A stretch of DNA of 36,760 bases from Sphaerotilus sp. Lineage in GTDB: Bacteria; Pseudomonadota; Gammaproteobacteria; Burkholderiales; Burkholderiaceae_C. Shown piece after piece: positions 15,455-24,092 of the stretch. The notes below the pieces were generated by a model that ran no database searches, was not told the DNA's origin, and saw only the letters and a list, made by a program, of their open reading frames with translations. The translations under genes and the position numbers were made by a program. The DNA is taken from the NCBI RefSeq assembly GCF_013299175.1, contig NZ_JAAFKF010000034.1, positions 1 to 36,760 on the forward strand, in the 5' to 3' direction. Numbering within the stretch: the first letter of the stretch is position 1; the number at the start of each line of letters is the position of its first letter.

Positions 15455-17146
15455 TCAGCGCGTGGCGGCTGGTTGAACGATGTGGTGCGAGAGCTTATCG
15501 CGCGCCTGGCGCATGGCGCTGCGCACCTGCTCGGTGTCGAGGTCGAGCGCGTGGTGGTAGCGGTCAAGCACGTGGGTCAGCGCGGCGGGCTGGTCGGATT
15601 GGGCCAGCTCGGTCACGGCCACGATCTCGTTGGCACAGCTCGCCACCAGCTTGATCCAGCCGCTCGGCGTGCTCGGACTCAGGATGCGCCGGTCCAGCGG
15701 GATCGGCTTGATCCGCTGCCGCAGCGCGTCCTCCAGCCCCCACAGCCGCAGGAACGACAAGCACAAACCCGGCAGATCCACGCCCAGCACGGCCAGGGCC
15801 GCCGTGTCCTCCTCGACGGGCTGGCCGCTGCCGACATCCCCGGCGGTCTGCAGCCGATCGATCTGCTGCAGCTCTTCGGGGAAGTGGTAGGCGGCCAGCA
15901 GGCGGCCGAGGTGCTGGAGCTGGGCGGCGAGCAAGGCGGCTTCGGCATCCATGCCCGGCGGAGCGAGGTGTTCCGCCAGGTGGCCGGCCAGCAAGGCGCG
16001 GTGCATCGTGGTCTCGAACACGCGCGCAGCGGTCGGCTTGAGCATGCCCGGCCACGCTTTCATGCCCGCCGCCACCCGGCGCAGCCCGGCCGTGCCCATG
16101 AGCTGCAAGGCACGGTTCACCGTGAGCACCGGCTCGTCCAGCGTCACGGCGGCGGCGTCGGCGGCGTTCGCCGAGCGCAGCATGCCGAGGCTCAGCCCGA
16201 TGTCTTCCAGCAACACATCCACCACGACATCGAGCCGCTGCTGTTCCATGGCCGCGATCTGCGTGACCCGGCTGGACAGCATCGGCCGCGCCGGCAGGTG
16301 GCCACCGCGCCGAATGCGCTCGGCCAGCATGTCGTCGAAACCCTCGCCGTCCTGCAACTGGGTCTGCTGCCAATGGGCCAGCACGCGCTCGAAACTGCGG
16401 GCGTGGACGAAGCGCCTCTGGGGGTGGAGGTCGGTGGCCCGGTTGATGATCAGGCGCAGCGAGACGGGCACAGGCTGTGGAACGTGGGTCGGCAGGCGCA
16501 GGTCGGCGACATGGATCCGGGCCAGCAGCGTGGGCATGTCCGGCTCGTCCAGGGGCGCACGGCCGAGCAGCCAGTGCTGGATCAGGAGTCCGCAGGCCGC
16601 GATCTCGCGGGACAGCAGCGTGCCCAGACCCAGGCCCGGTGCAGGTACCGGTGCCAACGCCATCCCCAGGCCACAGCCCCACAGGCGCAAGCGCCCCGCA
16701 GCATCGACCACCACCGTGTGCTGGCCGATGTCCCCGTGGAGCATGGCCGCCTCGTGGACATACGACAGCCCGTCGAGCAGGTCGTGTCCGCGGCGCACCA
16801 GATCGCCAAGTCCCAGCACAGTCGTGGCGGCAGGCCCAGCCTCCCCCTCCCCCGGTTCGGCGTCGCACACCACATACGGGAACCGGTCCACACACCCCAC
16901 CTGGCGCACCGGCACCAGCCGGGGATGCACCAGCCGTGCCGCCCGTTGCGCATCCTCCACACAGCGTGCGCGCACGGCGGATGCCTGCACCGGCTGCGTC
17001 GAAGCCAGCAGGCGCACGACCTCGCCCGTGCGGTGGTCGCGGGCGAGCCAGGCGATGGTCAGCGAGCTGCGCCCGAGCAGGCGCAGCAGTCCGAAATCAC
17101 CAAAGGTTCGCAGGACAGGCGCAGGGGCTGCAACGGCATCGGTCAT
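15455..17146 (-). CDS. pseudokinase-HDOD fusion protein
   Basis: A 563-residue predicted cytoplasmic protein. Residues 15-260 resemble a Hanks-type Ser/Thr kinase: a nucleotide-loop-like FGLLRLLGRSSLTIAWLA, a helical core and a catalytic-loop-like LHGDIGQHT at 136-144. The invariant lysine is not evident (GEVVRLLAS), the catalytic Asn is His or Thr, and DFG is replaced by WGCG at 156-159, so it is very likely a pseudokinase. Residues ~285-510 form an HDOD domain (helical, HD-related without the metal HD pair), found in signalling proteins. The start ATG 17146 (MTDAVAAPAP) is preferred over an in-frame start at 17242. It heads the operon with tatD, the SpeE-like gene and the GspE-like gene. 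Confidence 0.82.
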   Translation of the reverse strand: MTDAVAAPAPVLRTFGDFGLLRLLGRSSLTIAWLARDHRTGEVVRLLASTQPVQASAVRARCVEDAQRAARLVHPRLVPVRQVGCVDRFPYVVCDAEPGEGEAGPAATTVLGLGDLVRRGHDLLDGLSYVHEAAMLHGDIGQHTVVVDAAGRLRLWGCGLGMALAPVPAPGLGLGTLLSREIAACGLLIQHWLLGRAPLDEPDMPTLLARIHVADLRLPTHVPQPVPVSLRLIINRATDLHPQRRFVHARSFERVLAHWQQTQLQDGEGFDDMLAERIRRGGHLPARPMLSSRVTQIAAMEQQRLDVVVDVLLEDIGLSLGMLRSANAADAAAVTLDEPVLTVNRALQLMGTAGLRRVAAGMKAWPGMLKPTAARVFETTMHRALLAGHLAEHLAPPGMDAEAALLAAQLQHLGRLLAAYHFPEELQQIDRLQTAGDVGSGQPVEEDTAALAVLGVDLPGLCLSFLRLWGLEDALRQRIKPIPLDRRILSPSTPSGWIKLVASCANEIVAVTELAQSDQPAALTHVLDRYHHALDLDTEQVRSAMRQARDKLSHHIVQPAATR

Positions 17147-17368
17147 GGTGTGGCGATCGAGAGTCAGAAGTCGAGGAATGCGAAAGCAACGAAAGCAGCA
17201 TGGGCATCGCCCCCATTGGAGCTGCCGGCACCCAACGGTCAACGGCGAAAATACCCTGCATTTCCAAGGCGTCTCCGGTGGAGCCCCAGGGTGCAGACAG
17301 GCACTTGCTCGGGCGGCTCTGCACAGGGTCTGCCGGGTTCATGCCAAAATCGTCGCCATATCGCCACC

Positions 17369-17391
17369 GGCCGAAAATCTTTCGGCCTTTT
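17369..17391 (+). terminator. terminator-like hairpin in the trxA leader
   Basis: GGCCGAAA (17369-17376) and TTTCGGCC (17380-17387) form a perfect 8-bp stem around ATC, followed by TTTTCCCTTT. The T-run is only on the + strand side, so it would stop rightward transcription 20 bases before the trxA ATG. Since the upstream genes run left, it is either an attenuator in the trxA leader or the end of a small RNA from the 264-base divergent gap. No other coding feature is seen in 17147-17410. Confidence 0.7.
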
Positions 17392-17410
17392 CCCTTTCGA
17401 CGGAACTCTC

Positions 17411-17740
17411 ATGAGCAGCCACCTCATCGCCCACATCTCCGACAGCACGTTCGAGTCGGAAGTCATGAAATCCGACAAGCCCGTCCTGGTTGATTTCTGG
17501 GCCGAATGGTGCGGCCCCTGCAAGCAGATGGCCCCCAGTCTGGATGTGCTGGCCGAACAATTGGACGGCAAGCTCAAGGTCGTGAAACTGGACGTGGACA
17601 GCAACCAGCTCACCTCCAGCAAGTTCGGCATCCGCGGCATCCCGACGCTGATGCTGTTCAAGAACGGACTGCCCGTGGCGACCAAGGTCGGCGCCGTGGC
17701 CCTGATCCAGTTGAAGGCGTTTGTCGAATCTCATCTATAA
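17411..17740 (+). CDS. trxA: thioredoxin TrxA
   Basis: Thioredoxin, 109 aa, a general cytoplasmic protein disulfide reductase. The active site WCGPCK has C34 and C37, preceded by VLVDFWAEW, and the cis-Pro loop is GIRGIPTLMLFKNG. Length and motifs match TrxA. The start ATG 17411 (MSSHLIAHIS) has a weak GGA upstream; the much longer open frame before it is non-coding in the divergent gap. rho follows on the same strand after 165 bases, the gene order known from many proteobacteria. A terminator-like hairpin lies just upstream. Confidence 0.97.
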   Translation: MSSHLIAHISDSTFESEVMKSDKPVLVDFWAEWCGPCKQMAPSLDVLAEQLDGKLKVVKLDVDSNQLTSSKFGIRGIPTLMLFKNGLPVATKVGAVALIQLKAFVESHL

Positions 17741-17741
17741 T
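17711..17741 (+). promoter_or_regulatory. rho: candidate rho promoter over the trxA stop codon
   Basis: A perfect TATAAT at 17736-17741 overlaps the trxA TAA. The best -35-like element is TTGAAG at 17711-17716 with a long 19-base spacer. It would give a rho leader of about 155 bases starting in the gap. Confidence 0.45.
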
Positions 17742-17750
17742 TTGACCAGA

Positions 17751-17776
17751 GATGCCAGCCGCACTGTGCAGGCATC
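17751..17776 (+). promoter_or_regulatory. hairpin in the trxA-rho gap
   Basis: GATGCC (17751-17756) pairs with GGCATC (17771-17776); inside, GCA and TGC form a small upper stem. No T-run follows. It would be at the 5' end of a transcript from the TATAAT at 17736. The rest of the gap to 17905 shows no other clear structure. Confidence 0.4.
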
Positions 17777-17905
17777 CCCGCAAATGCCACTGCGCGCCAG
17801 ATGTCGCAGGAGATGCTCCACCAGCAGACCCTGAAGCGCGCGCAGCGTCGGCCACCCTACTCCCCGCGCTGACACCGATCAGACCTGCTTCCAGGGTCCG
17901 CACCC

Positions 17906-19168
17906 ATGCATCTTTCCGAACTCAAGGCCCAACACATCTCGGCGCTCATCCAGATGGCCGAGGCGCTGGAGATCGAGTCCGCCAGCCGCCTGCGCAAGCA
18001 GGAGCTGATGTTCGCGATCATGAAAAAACGCGCCCGCCAGGGTGAGCAGATTTTCGGCGATGGCGTCCTGGAGGTCTTGCCCGACGGTTTCGGCTTTCTG
18101 CGCGCCCTGGACACGAGTTTTCTCGCCTCCACGGACGACATTTACCTGTCCCCGAGCCAGATCCGGCGCTTCAACCTCCACACCGGCGACATGATCGAAG
18201 GCGAAGTGCGCGTGCCGAAAGACGGCGAGCGTTACTTTGCCCTGGTCAAGGTGGACCGCGTCAACGAGCTGACGCCCGAGGAGAGCAAGAACAAGATCAT
18301 GTTCGAGAACCTGACACCGCTCTTCCCCAAGGAGCAGTTCAGGATGGAACGTGACATCAAGGGTGAAGAAAACATCACCAGCCGCATCATCGACCTGATC
18401 GCGCCGATCGGCAAAGGCCAGCGCGCCCTGATCGTCTCGCCGCCCAAGAGCGGCAAGACGGTCATGATGCAGCACCTCGCCCACGCCCTGGTCGCCAACC
18501 ACCCCGAGGTCCACCTCATCGTCCTGCTGGTCGATGAGCGTCCAGAGGAAGTGACCGAAATGCAGCGCACCGTGCGCGGTGAAGTCATCAGCTCGACCTT
18601 CGACGAGCCGGCTGCGCGCCACGTGCAGGTCGCCGAGATGGTGATCGAGCGCGCCAAGCGGCTGGTCGAACTCCGCAAGGACGTGATCATTCTGCTGGAC
18701 TCCATCACCCGGCTGGCCCGCGCGTACAACAACGTGCTGCCTTCGTCCGGCAAGGTGCTGACCGGCGGTGTCGATGCGAACGCCCTCCAGCGCCCCAAGC
18801 GTTTCTTCGGCGCGGCCCGCAATGTCGAGGAAGGTGGCTCGCTCACCATCATCGGCACGGCGCTGGTCGATACCGGCAGCCGCATGGACGAGGTGATCTA
18901 CGAGGAATTCAAGGGCACCGGCAACTGCGAGATCCATCTGGACCGCCGCATGGCCGAGAAGCGTGTCTACCCGTCGATCCTGCTCAACAAGTCCGGCACG
19001 CGCCGCGAGGAGTTGCTGCTCAAGCCGGAGATCCTGCAGAAGAGCTGGATCCTGCGCAAGCTGCTCTACCCGATGGACGAGATCGAGGCGATGGAGTTCA
19101 TCCTCGGCAAGATGAAGGCCACGAAGAGCAACGTCGACTTCTTCGACATGATGCGGCGCGGCGGCTGA
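17906..19168 (+). CDS. rho: transcription termination factor Rho
   Basis: Hexameric RNA/DNA helicase, 420 aa, that terminates transcription by translocating on nascent RNA. The N-terminal helical domain (1-45) is followed by a cold-shock-like RNA-binding domain with RNP1-type DGFGFLR at 60-66. The RecA-like ATPase core has Walker A SPPKSGKT at 178-185 and Walker [11 protein letters not shown]. The Q-loop region and C-terminus ([14 protein letters not shown]) match Rho of betaproteobacteria. Length is the family norm. It lies between trxA and rpmE2 on the same strand. Rho is autoregulated in several bacteria; the 165-base leader region here could serve this but no proof is in the sequence. Confidence 0.98.
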   Translation: MHLSELKAQHISALIQMAEALEIESASRLRKQELMFAIMKKRARQGEQIFGDGVLEVLPDGFGFLRALDTSFLASTDDIYLSPSQIRRFNLHTGDMIEGEVRVPKDGERYFALVKVDRVNELTPEESKNKIMFENLTPLFPKEQFRMERDIKGEENITSRIIDLIAPIGKGQRALIVSPPKSGKTVMMQHLAHALVANHPEVHLIVLLVDERPEEVTEMQRTVRGEVISSTFDEPAARHVQVAEMVIERAKRLVELRKDVIILLDSITRLARAYNNVLPSSGKVLTGGVDANALQRPKRFFGAARNVEEGGSLTIIGTALVDTGSRMDEVIYEEFKGTGNCEIHLDRRMAEKRVYPSILLNKSGTRREELLLKPEILQKSWILRKLLYPMDEIEAMEFILGKMKATKSNVDFFDMMRRGG

Positions 19169-19192
19169 AGCGCAGGCCACGCACGCTATAAT
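19165..19192 (+). promoter_or_regulatory. rpmE2: candidate rpmE2 promoter
   Basis: A perfect TATAAT at 19187-19192 lies just after the rho stop, with CTGAAG at 19165-19170 as a possible -35 (16-base spacer). The start codon of rpmE2 is 74 bases downstream of the -10. Confidence 0.5.
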
Positions 19193-19265
19193 CTTCGTTT
19201 TCCGCTGTCGGAAAGTGCGTCTGCATGGTGCAGAGTGGCTCCCGGCACACAGCGAGGACTCCCCC

Positions 19266-19523
19266 ATGAAAGACGGCATACACCCGAACTACCGCGACGT
19301 CTGTTTCGTCGATCTGTCCAACGGTTTCCAGTTCGTGACCCGCTCGTGCGCCCCCGGCCGCGAGAAGATCACGCTGGCAGACGGCCGCGAAATGCCGCTG
19401 TTCAAGCTGGAAACCACCAGCGAAACGCACCCGTTCTACACGGGTACGCAGAAGAGCATCGACAGCCTGGGCGGCCGTGTCGAGAAGTTCCGCAACAAGT
19501 TCAAGGTCGGCATCAAGAAGTAA
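19266..19523 (+). CDS. rpmE2: 50S ribosomal protein L31, type B
   Basis: An 85-residue ribosomal protein. MKDGIHPNYRDVCFVDLSNG is typical of L31, and the absence of the CxxC zinc pair plus the greater length identifies the type B (zinc-independent) form. Zinc-free L31 paralogues can replace the zinc form under zinc limitation in other bacteria; here no Zur site was recognised. The ATG at 19266 was chosen because the in-frame upstream start at 19215 lacks family similarity. It is followed by a strong intrinsic terminator. Confidence 0.96.
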   Translation: MKDGIHPNYRDVCFVDLSNGFQFVTRSCAPGREKITLADGREMPLFKLETTSETHPFYTGTQKSIDSLGGRVEKFRNKFKVGIKK

Positions 19524-19560
19524 TCCAGCCCCCTGGAACCACGCACACCGCGTGCGCAAG

Positions 19561-19588
19561 AAAAGGCAGCCCGAGCTGCCTTTTTTTT
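19561..19588 (+). terminator. intrinsic terminator after rpmE2
   Basis: GGCAGC (19565-19570) and GCTGCC (19575-19580) form a stem with loop CCGA, extended by AAAA/TTTT pairing and followed by eight T residues. It lies 38 bases after the rpmE2 stop. Confidence 0.95.
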
Positions 19589-19643
19589 CGCCTCTGCGCC
19601 GGCGCATACGGCGGCCATCTCCTTCTCCACTGCCTCTGCACCC

Positions 19644-21314
19644 GTGTCTGCACACTTTCCCAATCCAGCCCTTGTGACCCAGCGTGCCGTGCAGCGCCTG
19701 CCACGGCTGGCGTTGCTGCTGCTGTGTGCGGCGTATGTCTTGCCGGGCGTGTTCGGCCGTGACCCGTGGAAGAACGCCGATGTCACCGCATATGGCTACA
19801 TGACCAGCCTGCTGCGTGGCGAGTCGTCCTGGCTGCGCCCAGCCACCGCGGATTGGGGCGGCAGCGAAGGCGGCGTCCTGCCGTACTGGATCGGTGCAAC
19901 CTGCATGAAACTGCTGTCACCGTGGCTGGACCCGGCGCTCGCGGCACGTCTGCCGTTCGCGCTGCTGCTGACCGCCACGCTGGCCCTGGTCTGGTACGCC
20001 ACGCTGCACCTCGCCCGCACCGAAGCCGCGCAACCCCTCGCGTTCGCCTTCGGTGGCCAGGCGCATCCTGTGGACTATGCCCGCGCCGTGGCAGACGGGG
20101 CACTGCTGGCATTGATGGCCAGTCTGGGTCTGCTCCAGCTCGGCCACGAGACCACGCCGGAGCTGGTCCAGCTTGCCGGCACCGCGCTGCTGCTGTATGC
20201 ACTGGCCGCCATTCCCTACCGTCCCGGCCACAGCCGCGTGGCCGCCGTGGTCGCGCTCACCACGCTGGCCGCCAGCGGCGCCGCCACCACAGGTCTGTTG
20301 ATGGGACTGGCGGGCAGCGTGGTCTGCTGGCGCTCCAGCTACGCGGCCTCGCGCCAGCTCGTGCCCTGGCTGCTGGGGGGATGCGCCGTCGCGGCCGGTG
20401 TCGGCACGCTGCTGGACGCCTGGGTGTGGCGGGTGGTGCCCATGGAAGAGGTGCTGGCGCTGCCGAAACTCATGGTCTGGTTCACCTGGCCGGTGTGGCC
20501 GCTGGCGGGCTGGACGCTGTGGCGCTGGCGCCGCCAGTTGCTCAAGCGCCATCTGGCGGTGCCGCTGGTGCTGGTGCTCGTGGCCTTGCTGGTGAGTGCG
20601 TCGATGGGGGCGTCCGACCGCGCGCTCATGCTGTCGCTGCCGGCGCTGGCCGTGCTGGGGGCGTTCGCGTTGCCAACCCTGCAGCGCAGCCTCAGTGCGG
20701 CCATCGACTGGTTCTCGGTGTTCTTCTTCACCCTGAGCGCACTGGTCATCTGGGTGATCTACATCGCCATGCACACCGGCGTTCCAGCACAACCCGCCGC
20801 CAACGTGGCACGTCTGGTGCCGGAGTTCGTGCCGCAGTTCAATCTGATGGCGCTGGGCATCGCGCTGGCAGGCACGGTCGCCTGGCTGGCCCTGGTGCGG
20901 TGGCGCACGGGACACCACCGCCATGCACTCTGGAAAAGCATGGTGCTGCCGGCCGGTGGCGTGGCGCTGAGCTGGCTGCTGCTGATGACGCTGTGGCTGC
21001 CGCTGCTCGACCATGCGCGCAGCTACCGCCCGCTGGTGCAGCGCCTGGCCACCCACCTGCCGCCCACCGGCTGTGTGGCGACGCAGAATGTCTCGCGCAG
21101 CCAGTTGGCGGCGCTGGAGGTGCATGGCACATGGCGCCTGTCGCTGGACCCGCGGGCCACCGACTGCCGCTGGCTGTTGATGGGCTACAAGGAACCCCGC
21201 AACCTCCCCGAGGCACAGCAGCAAACCCCCGAATTGCCGGGCTGGACGCTGGTCGCCCGTGAGCGACGCCCGGCCGACCGGGACGAAATCATGCTGATCT
21301 ACCGGCGGCCCTGA
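19644..21314 (+). CDS. polytopic membrane protein, PMT/ArnT-like glycosyltransferase candidate
   Basis: A 556-residue inner-membrane protein with about ten to twelve hydrophobic segments and a soluble C-terminus. The first loop after helix 1 (GRDPWKNADVTAYGYMTSLL, then ADWGGSEGGVLPYWIGA) resembles the acidic periplasmic loop of PMT/ArnT-type lipid-linked sugar transferases, which attach sugars to lipid A or proteins. The C-terminal domain (CVATQNVSRSQLAALEV ... RWLLMGYKEPRN) is also typical of such proteins in Burkholderiales. The start is a GTG at 19644 without a strong Shine-Dalgarno; a start slightly downstream is possible. Its 3' end overlaps the phoR 3' end by 16 bases on the opposite strand. 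Function is inferred. Confidence 0.75.
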   Translation: MSAHFPNPALVTQRAVQRLPRLALLLLCAAYVLPGVFGRDPWKNADVTAYGYMTSLLRGESSWLRPATADWGGSEGGVLPYWIGATCMKLLSPWLDPALAARLPFALLLTATLALVWYATLHLARTEAAQPLAFAFGGQAHPVDYARAVADGALLALMASLGLLQLGHETTPELVQLAGTALLLYALAAIPYRPGHSRVAAVVALTTLAASGAATTGLLMGLAGSVVCWRSSYAASRQLVPWLLGGCAVAAGVGTLLDAWVWRVVPMEEVLALPKLMVWFTWPVWPLAGWTLWRWRRQLLKRHLAVPLVLVLVALLVSASMGASDRALMLSLPALAVLGAFALPTLQRSLSAAIDWFSVFFFTLSALVIWVIYIAMHTGVPAQPAANVARLVPEFVPQFNLMALGIALAGTVAWLALVRWRTGHHRHALWKSMVLPAGGVALSWLLLMTLWLPLLDHARSYRPLVQRLATHLPPTGCVATQNVSRSQLAALEVHGTWRLSLDPRATDCRWLLMGYKEPRNLPEAQQQTPELPGWTLVARERRPADRDEIMLIYRRP

Positions 21315-22642
21315 CCGTTGCGCAAGCGCACCCGCGCAGCCGGAAACGTGATGCGGAACACCGAACCCTTGCCCGGCTCGCTGTCCAGTTCCAGCTCGGC
21401 ACCGTGGCGCTGGGCGACGTGCTTGACGATGGACAGGCCCAGTCCGGTGCCGCCCGTCTCGCGCGAACGGCTGCCATCGACGCGGTAGAAACGTTCGGTC
21501 AGGCGCGGCAGGTGTTCGCGGGCGATCCCGATGCCGCTGTCGCGCACCTCGAACGTGCCGCCCCCCGAAGGCCGCAGCGTCCAGGACACCGACACCCGCC
21601 CGCCTTCCGGCGTGTAGCGCACGGCGTTGCTGGTCAGATTGGTCAGTGCGGACAACAACTCGGAGCGGATGCCAGCGATGTCGGCCGCCTGCGCCCGCAG
21701 CGTGTCCTCGTCGGGGAACTGGATCAGGTGCCGGCCGCGCGAGAGTCCGCGCGCCTCCACCTCGACCTGCGCCAGCAGCTCCTGCGTCGAGATCCACTGG
21801 TCGGCCGAGGGCTGCGGACTGCCCTCCAGTTGGGCCAGTGTCAGCAGATCGGCCACGAGGGTCTGCATCCGGTGGGTCTGCTGGCCCATCAGGCCGAGCA
21901 GGCGCTGGCGCTCGGACCCGTCCAGCGGCAGGCTCGCCAGCGTTTCGACAAACCCGACCAGCACGGTCAGCGGCGTGCGGATCTCGTGCGACACATTGGC
22001 CACGAAGTCGCGCCGCATGGCCTCGGCCTGCAGGCGCTCGGTGACATCCTGTGTCAAGAGCAGGCGCTGGCCCTCGCCGTAGGCCCGCACCAGCAAGGAC
22101 AGCGACAACCGCGACTGGTAGTGCGGCAGGCTGATGGCCTCGCTGCTCTCCCCGGCCTGCAAACCTGTCACGAACGCGGGGGACCGCACCAGGTTGGTGA
22201 TGCGCTGGCCGAGGTCGCGCTGCGGGTCCAGCCCGAGGTGGACGGCACCGATCTGGTTCAGCCAGAGAATCTGCTCCTCGGCATCGAGCAGGATGACGCC
22301 ATTGGGCGACGCCTCGATCGCCCGCAGGAACTCGCCCAGGCGCTGGCGCTCGGCCGCCAAGGCGCGTTCGCGCTGGCGCAGGGCGCGCTCGGTGCGGTAG
22401 GCCATCTCGCCCCAGAGCTGGCCATCGCGTGGAGCGTCGCCGTCGAGGTCACTGCGCAGCCAGGACACGAGCCGCCCCGCCCGGCGTGCGTCCCGCCAGC
22501 CGGCCAGCAGCACCCCCAGGAACGCCCCGACCCAAGTGCCGAGCACCGGCGCGTGCAGCCGCAGACCCACCAGACCACCCACCATCGCCAGCAGACTCAT
22601 GAGCAGCAGCGTCGCGAACAAACGCCGCAGAACCAGGCTCAT
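21299..22642 (-). CDS. phoR: phosphate regulon sensor histidine kinase PhoR
   Basis: Membrane histidine kinase, 447 aa, that phosphorylates PhoB when phosphate is low, sensing through the Pst-PhoU complex. Two N-terminal helices cover about 5-50, followed by a PAS region around 105-200 (LRAIEASPNGVILLDAEEQ). The H-box FVANVSHEIRTPL has H219. The N-box is in LTNLTSNAVRYTPEGG, with G-boxes DSGIGI and GGTGLGLSIVKHV. The ATG 22642 overlaps the phoB stop (ATGA), so an in-frame start at 22879 inside phoB is rejected. The gene is last in the pst-pho operon, and its end overlaps the convergent glycosyltransferase-like gene. Confidence 0.96.
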   Translation of the reverse strand: MSLVLRRLFATLLLMSLLAMVGGLVGLRLHAPVLGTWVGAFLGVLLAGWRDARRAGRLVSWLRSDLDGDAPRDGQLWGEMAYRTERALRQRERALAAERQRLGEFLRAIEASPNGVILLDAEEQILWLNQIGAVHLGLDPQRDLGQRITNLVRSPAFVTGLQAGESSEAISLPHYQSRLSLSLLVRAYGEGQRLLLTQDVTERLQAEAMRRDFVANVSHEIRTPLTVLVGFVETLASLPLDGSERQRLLGLMGQQTHRMQTLVADLLTLAQLEGSPQPSADQWISTQELLAQVEVEARGLSRGRHLIQFPDEDTLRAQAADIAGIRSELLSALTNLTSNAVRYTPEGGRVSVSWTLRPSGGGTFEVRDSGIGIAREHLPRLTERFYRVDGSRSRETGGTGLGLSIVKHVAQRHGAELELDSEPGKGSVFRITFPAARVRLRNGQGRR

Positions 22643-23337
22643 GGCGCGCCCTTGTGGGTGATGCGGTAGCCCATGCCCCGCACGGTCTCGATCCACTGCG
22701 CGCAATCCACCGGCTGCAGGGCCTCGCGCAGGCGCTTGATGTGGACATCGACGGTGCGCTCCTCGATGAACACATGGTCGCCCCAGACGCGGTCGAGCAA
22801 CTGCGGACGGCTGTGGACATGCTCGGGGTGGGTCATCAGGTAATGCAGCAGCTTGAACTCGGTCGGCCCGAGGCGGCACTCGGTCGTGCCATGGTGGACA
22901 CGGCGGGTGCTGGGGTCGAGCCGCAGGCCCGCCATCTCGATGACCGTGTCGCTCGCCATCGGTGCCCGCCGGCGCAGCACCGCGCGGATGCGCGCCAGCA
23001 ACTCCCCCGGCGAAAACGGCTTGATCAGGTAGTCGTCCGCACCCGCGTCAAGACCGGCGATCTTGTCTTTTTCTTCGGCACGGGCGGTGAGCAGCAAGAT
23101 GGGCAGCTCCCGCGAGCGCGGCGCCTGCCGCCAGCGCCGCGTCAGCTCCACACCGGTGGCGCCCGGCAGCATCCAGTCCAGCAGCACCAGATCGGGCAAC
23201 ACGGCGTCGAGGGCCGCTTGTGCCTGCTCGGCCGAGGCCGCGAGCACCGCCTCAAAGCCGGCGTGCCGCAGGTGGATCGCGATCAGCTCGGCAATCGCCG
23301 GCTCGTCCTCGACCACCAGCACCCGCACACGGACCAT
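22639..23337 (-). CDS. phoB: phosphate regulon response regulator PhoB
   Basis: OmpR-family response regulator, 232 aa, that binds PHO boxes. The receiver domain has the acidic pocket E10-D11, the phosphorylation site D54 in LVLLDWMLPGA and the Lys of LIKPFSPGELLARI. The C-terminal winged-helix domain shows LGPTEFKLLHYLMTHPE and TVDVHIKRLREAL, typical of PhoB. The ATG 23337 (MVRVRVLVVEDEP) lies one base after the phoU stop. A PHO box upstream of pstS at 27987-28004 is its expected target, so the operon is autoregulated. Confidence 0.97.
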   Translation of the reverse strand: MVRVRVLVVEDEPAIAELIAIHLRHAGFEAVLAASAEQAQAALDAVLPDLVLLDWMLPGATGVELTRRWRQAPRSRELPILLLTARAEEKDKIAGLDAGADDYLIKPFSPGELLARIRAVLRRRAPMASDTVIEMAGLRLDPSTRRVHHGTTECRLGPTEFKLLHYLMTHPEHVHSRPQLLDRVWGDHVFIEERTVDVHIKRLREALQPVDCAQWIETVRGMGYRITHKGAP

Positions 23338-23338
23338 G

Positions 23339-24043
23339 TCACCGCACCATGTTGGCCACCGCATCGGGCGTGTTGTGCCGCACGTCGGTGCCCTTGACGA
23401 TGTAGATGATCTGCTCGGCCAGGTTCTTGGCATGGTCGCCCACGCGCTCGATGGCCTTGGCGACGAACACCAGATCGATCGAGACCTCGATGGTGCGCGG
23501 GTCTTCCATCATGTAGGTGATGAGCTTGCGCAGCAGGCCGTCGAACTCGCGGTCGATCTCGTCGTCCTGGCGGATCACCTCCAGCGCCTGGTTCACGTCG
23601 AGGCGCGCGAAGGCGTCGAGTGCCTTGCGCAGCGAGGCCGTGGCCAGACTGGCTTCGACCGACACGTCCGACACCGGGAACCGCAGCCGGCCCAGCACGC
23701 CCGTCTGGATCAGCCCGCGCACCGTGCGCGCAATGCGGGCGGCCTCGTCACCGACGCGCTCCAGATTGCCGATGGTCTTGGAGATGGCAATCAGCAGGCG
23801 CAGGTCACGGGCCGTGGGCTGGCGCCGGGCGATGATGGTGGAGAGGTCGTGGTCGATCTCCATTTCCATCTGGTTCACGCGCTCTTCGGTGCGGATCACC
23901 TGGTCGGCAATCTCCCCGTCGAATTGCGTCAGCGCGAGCATGGCCTGCGCCACCTGGGATTCGACCATGCCGCCCATTTCGAGCACGCGCGTGGAGATGC
24001 CGCTCAACTCGGCGTCGAACTGGCTGGAGAGATGCTTGTCCAT
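23339..24043 (-). CDS. phoU: phosphate transport system regulator PhoU
   Basis: Cytoplasmic all-helical protein, 234 aa, with two PhoU repeats. It links Pst transport to PhoR and keeps the Pho response off when phosphate is ample. Recognisable motifs are MGGMVESQVAQAMLAL, ERVNQMEMEIDHD, KTIGNLERVGDEAARIA in repeat one and KAIERVGDHAKNLAEQIIY in repeat two; the two ERVGD motifs are metal-binding. It lies 49 bases after pstB and one base before phoB. Confidence 0.97.
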   Translation of the reverse strand: MDKHLSSQFDAELSGISTRVLEMGGMVESQVAQAMLALTQFDGEIADQVIRTEERVNQMEMEIDHDLSTIIARRQPTARDLRLLIAISKTIGNLERVGDEAARIARTVRGLIQTGVLGRLRFPVSDVSVEASLATASLRKALDAFARLDVNQALEVIRQDDEIDREFDGLLRKLITYMMEDPRTIEVSIDLVFVAKAIERVGDHAKNLAEQIIYIVKGTDVRHNTPDAVANMVR

Positions 24044-24092
24044 GATGAGAAAACTCCGGCGATGTAGGTGCCAACAGTGTGCCGTGCGGGCG

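Noticed and set aside
14630-17410. Long + strand frame running into trxA
   Set aside because: Only the part from 17411 resembles thioredoxin; the rest is antisense to tatD and the pseudokinase-HDOD gene.
19917-21797. A 626-codon antisense open frame across the glycosyltransferase-like gene and phoR
   Set aside because: It is rich in Arg, Gly, Gln and His without motifs and crosses two well-supported genes; a GC-driven shadow.
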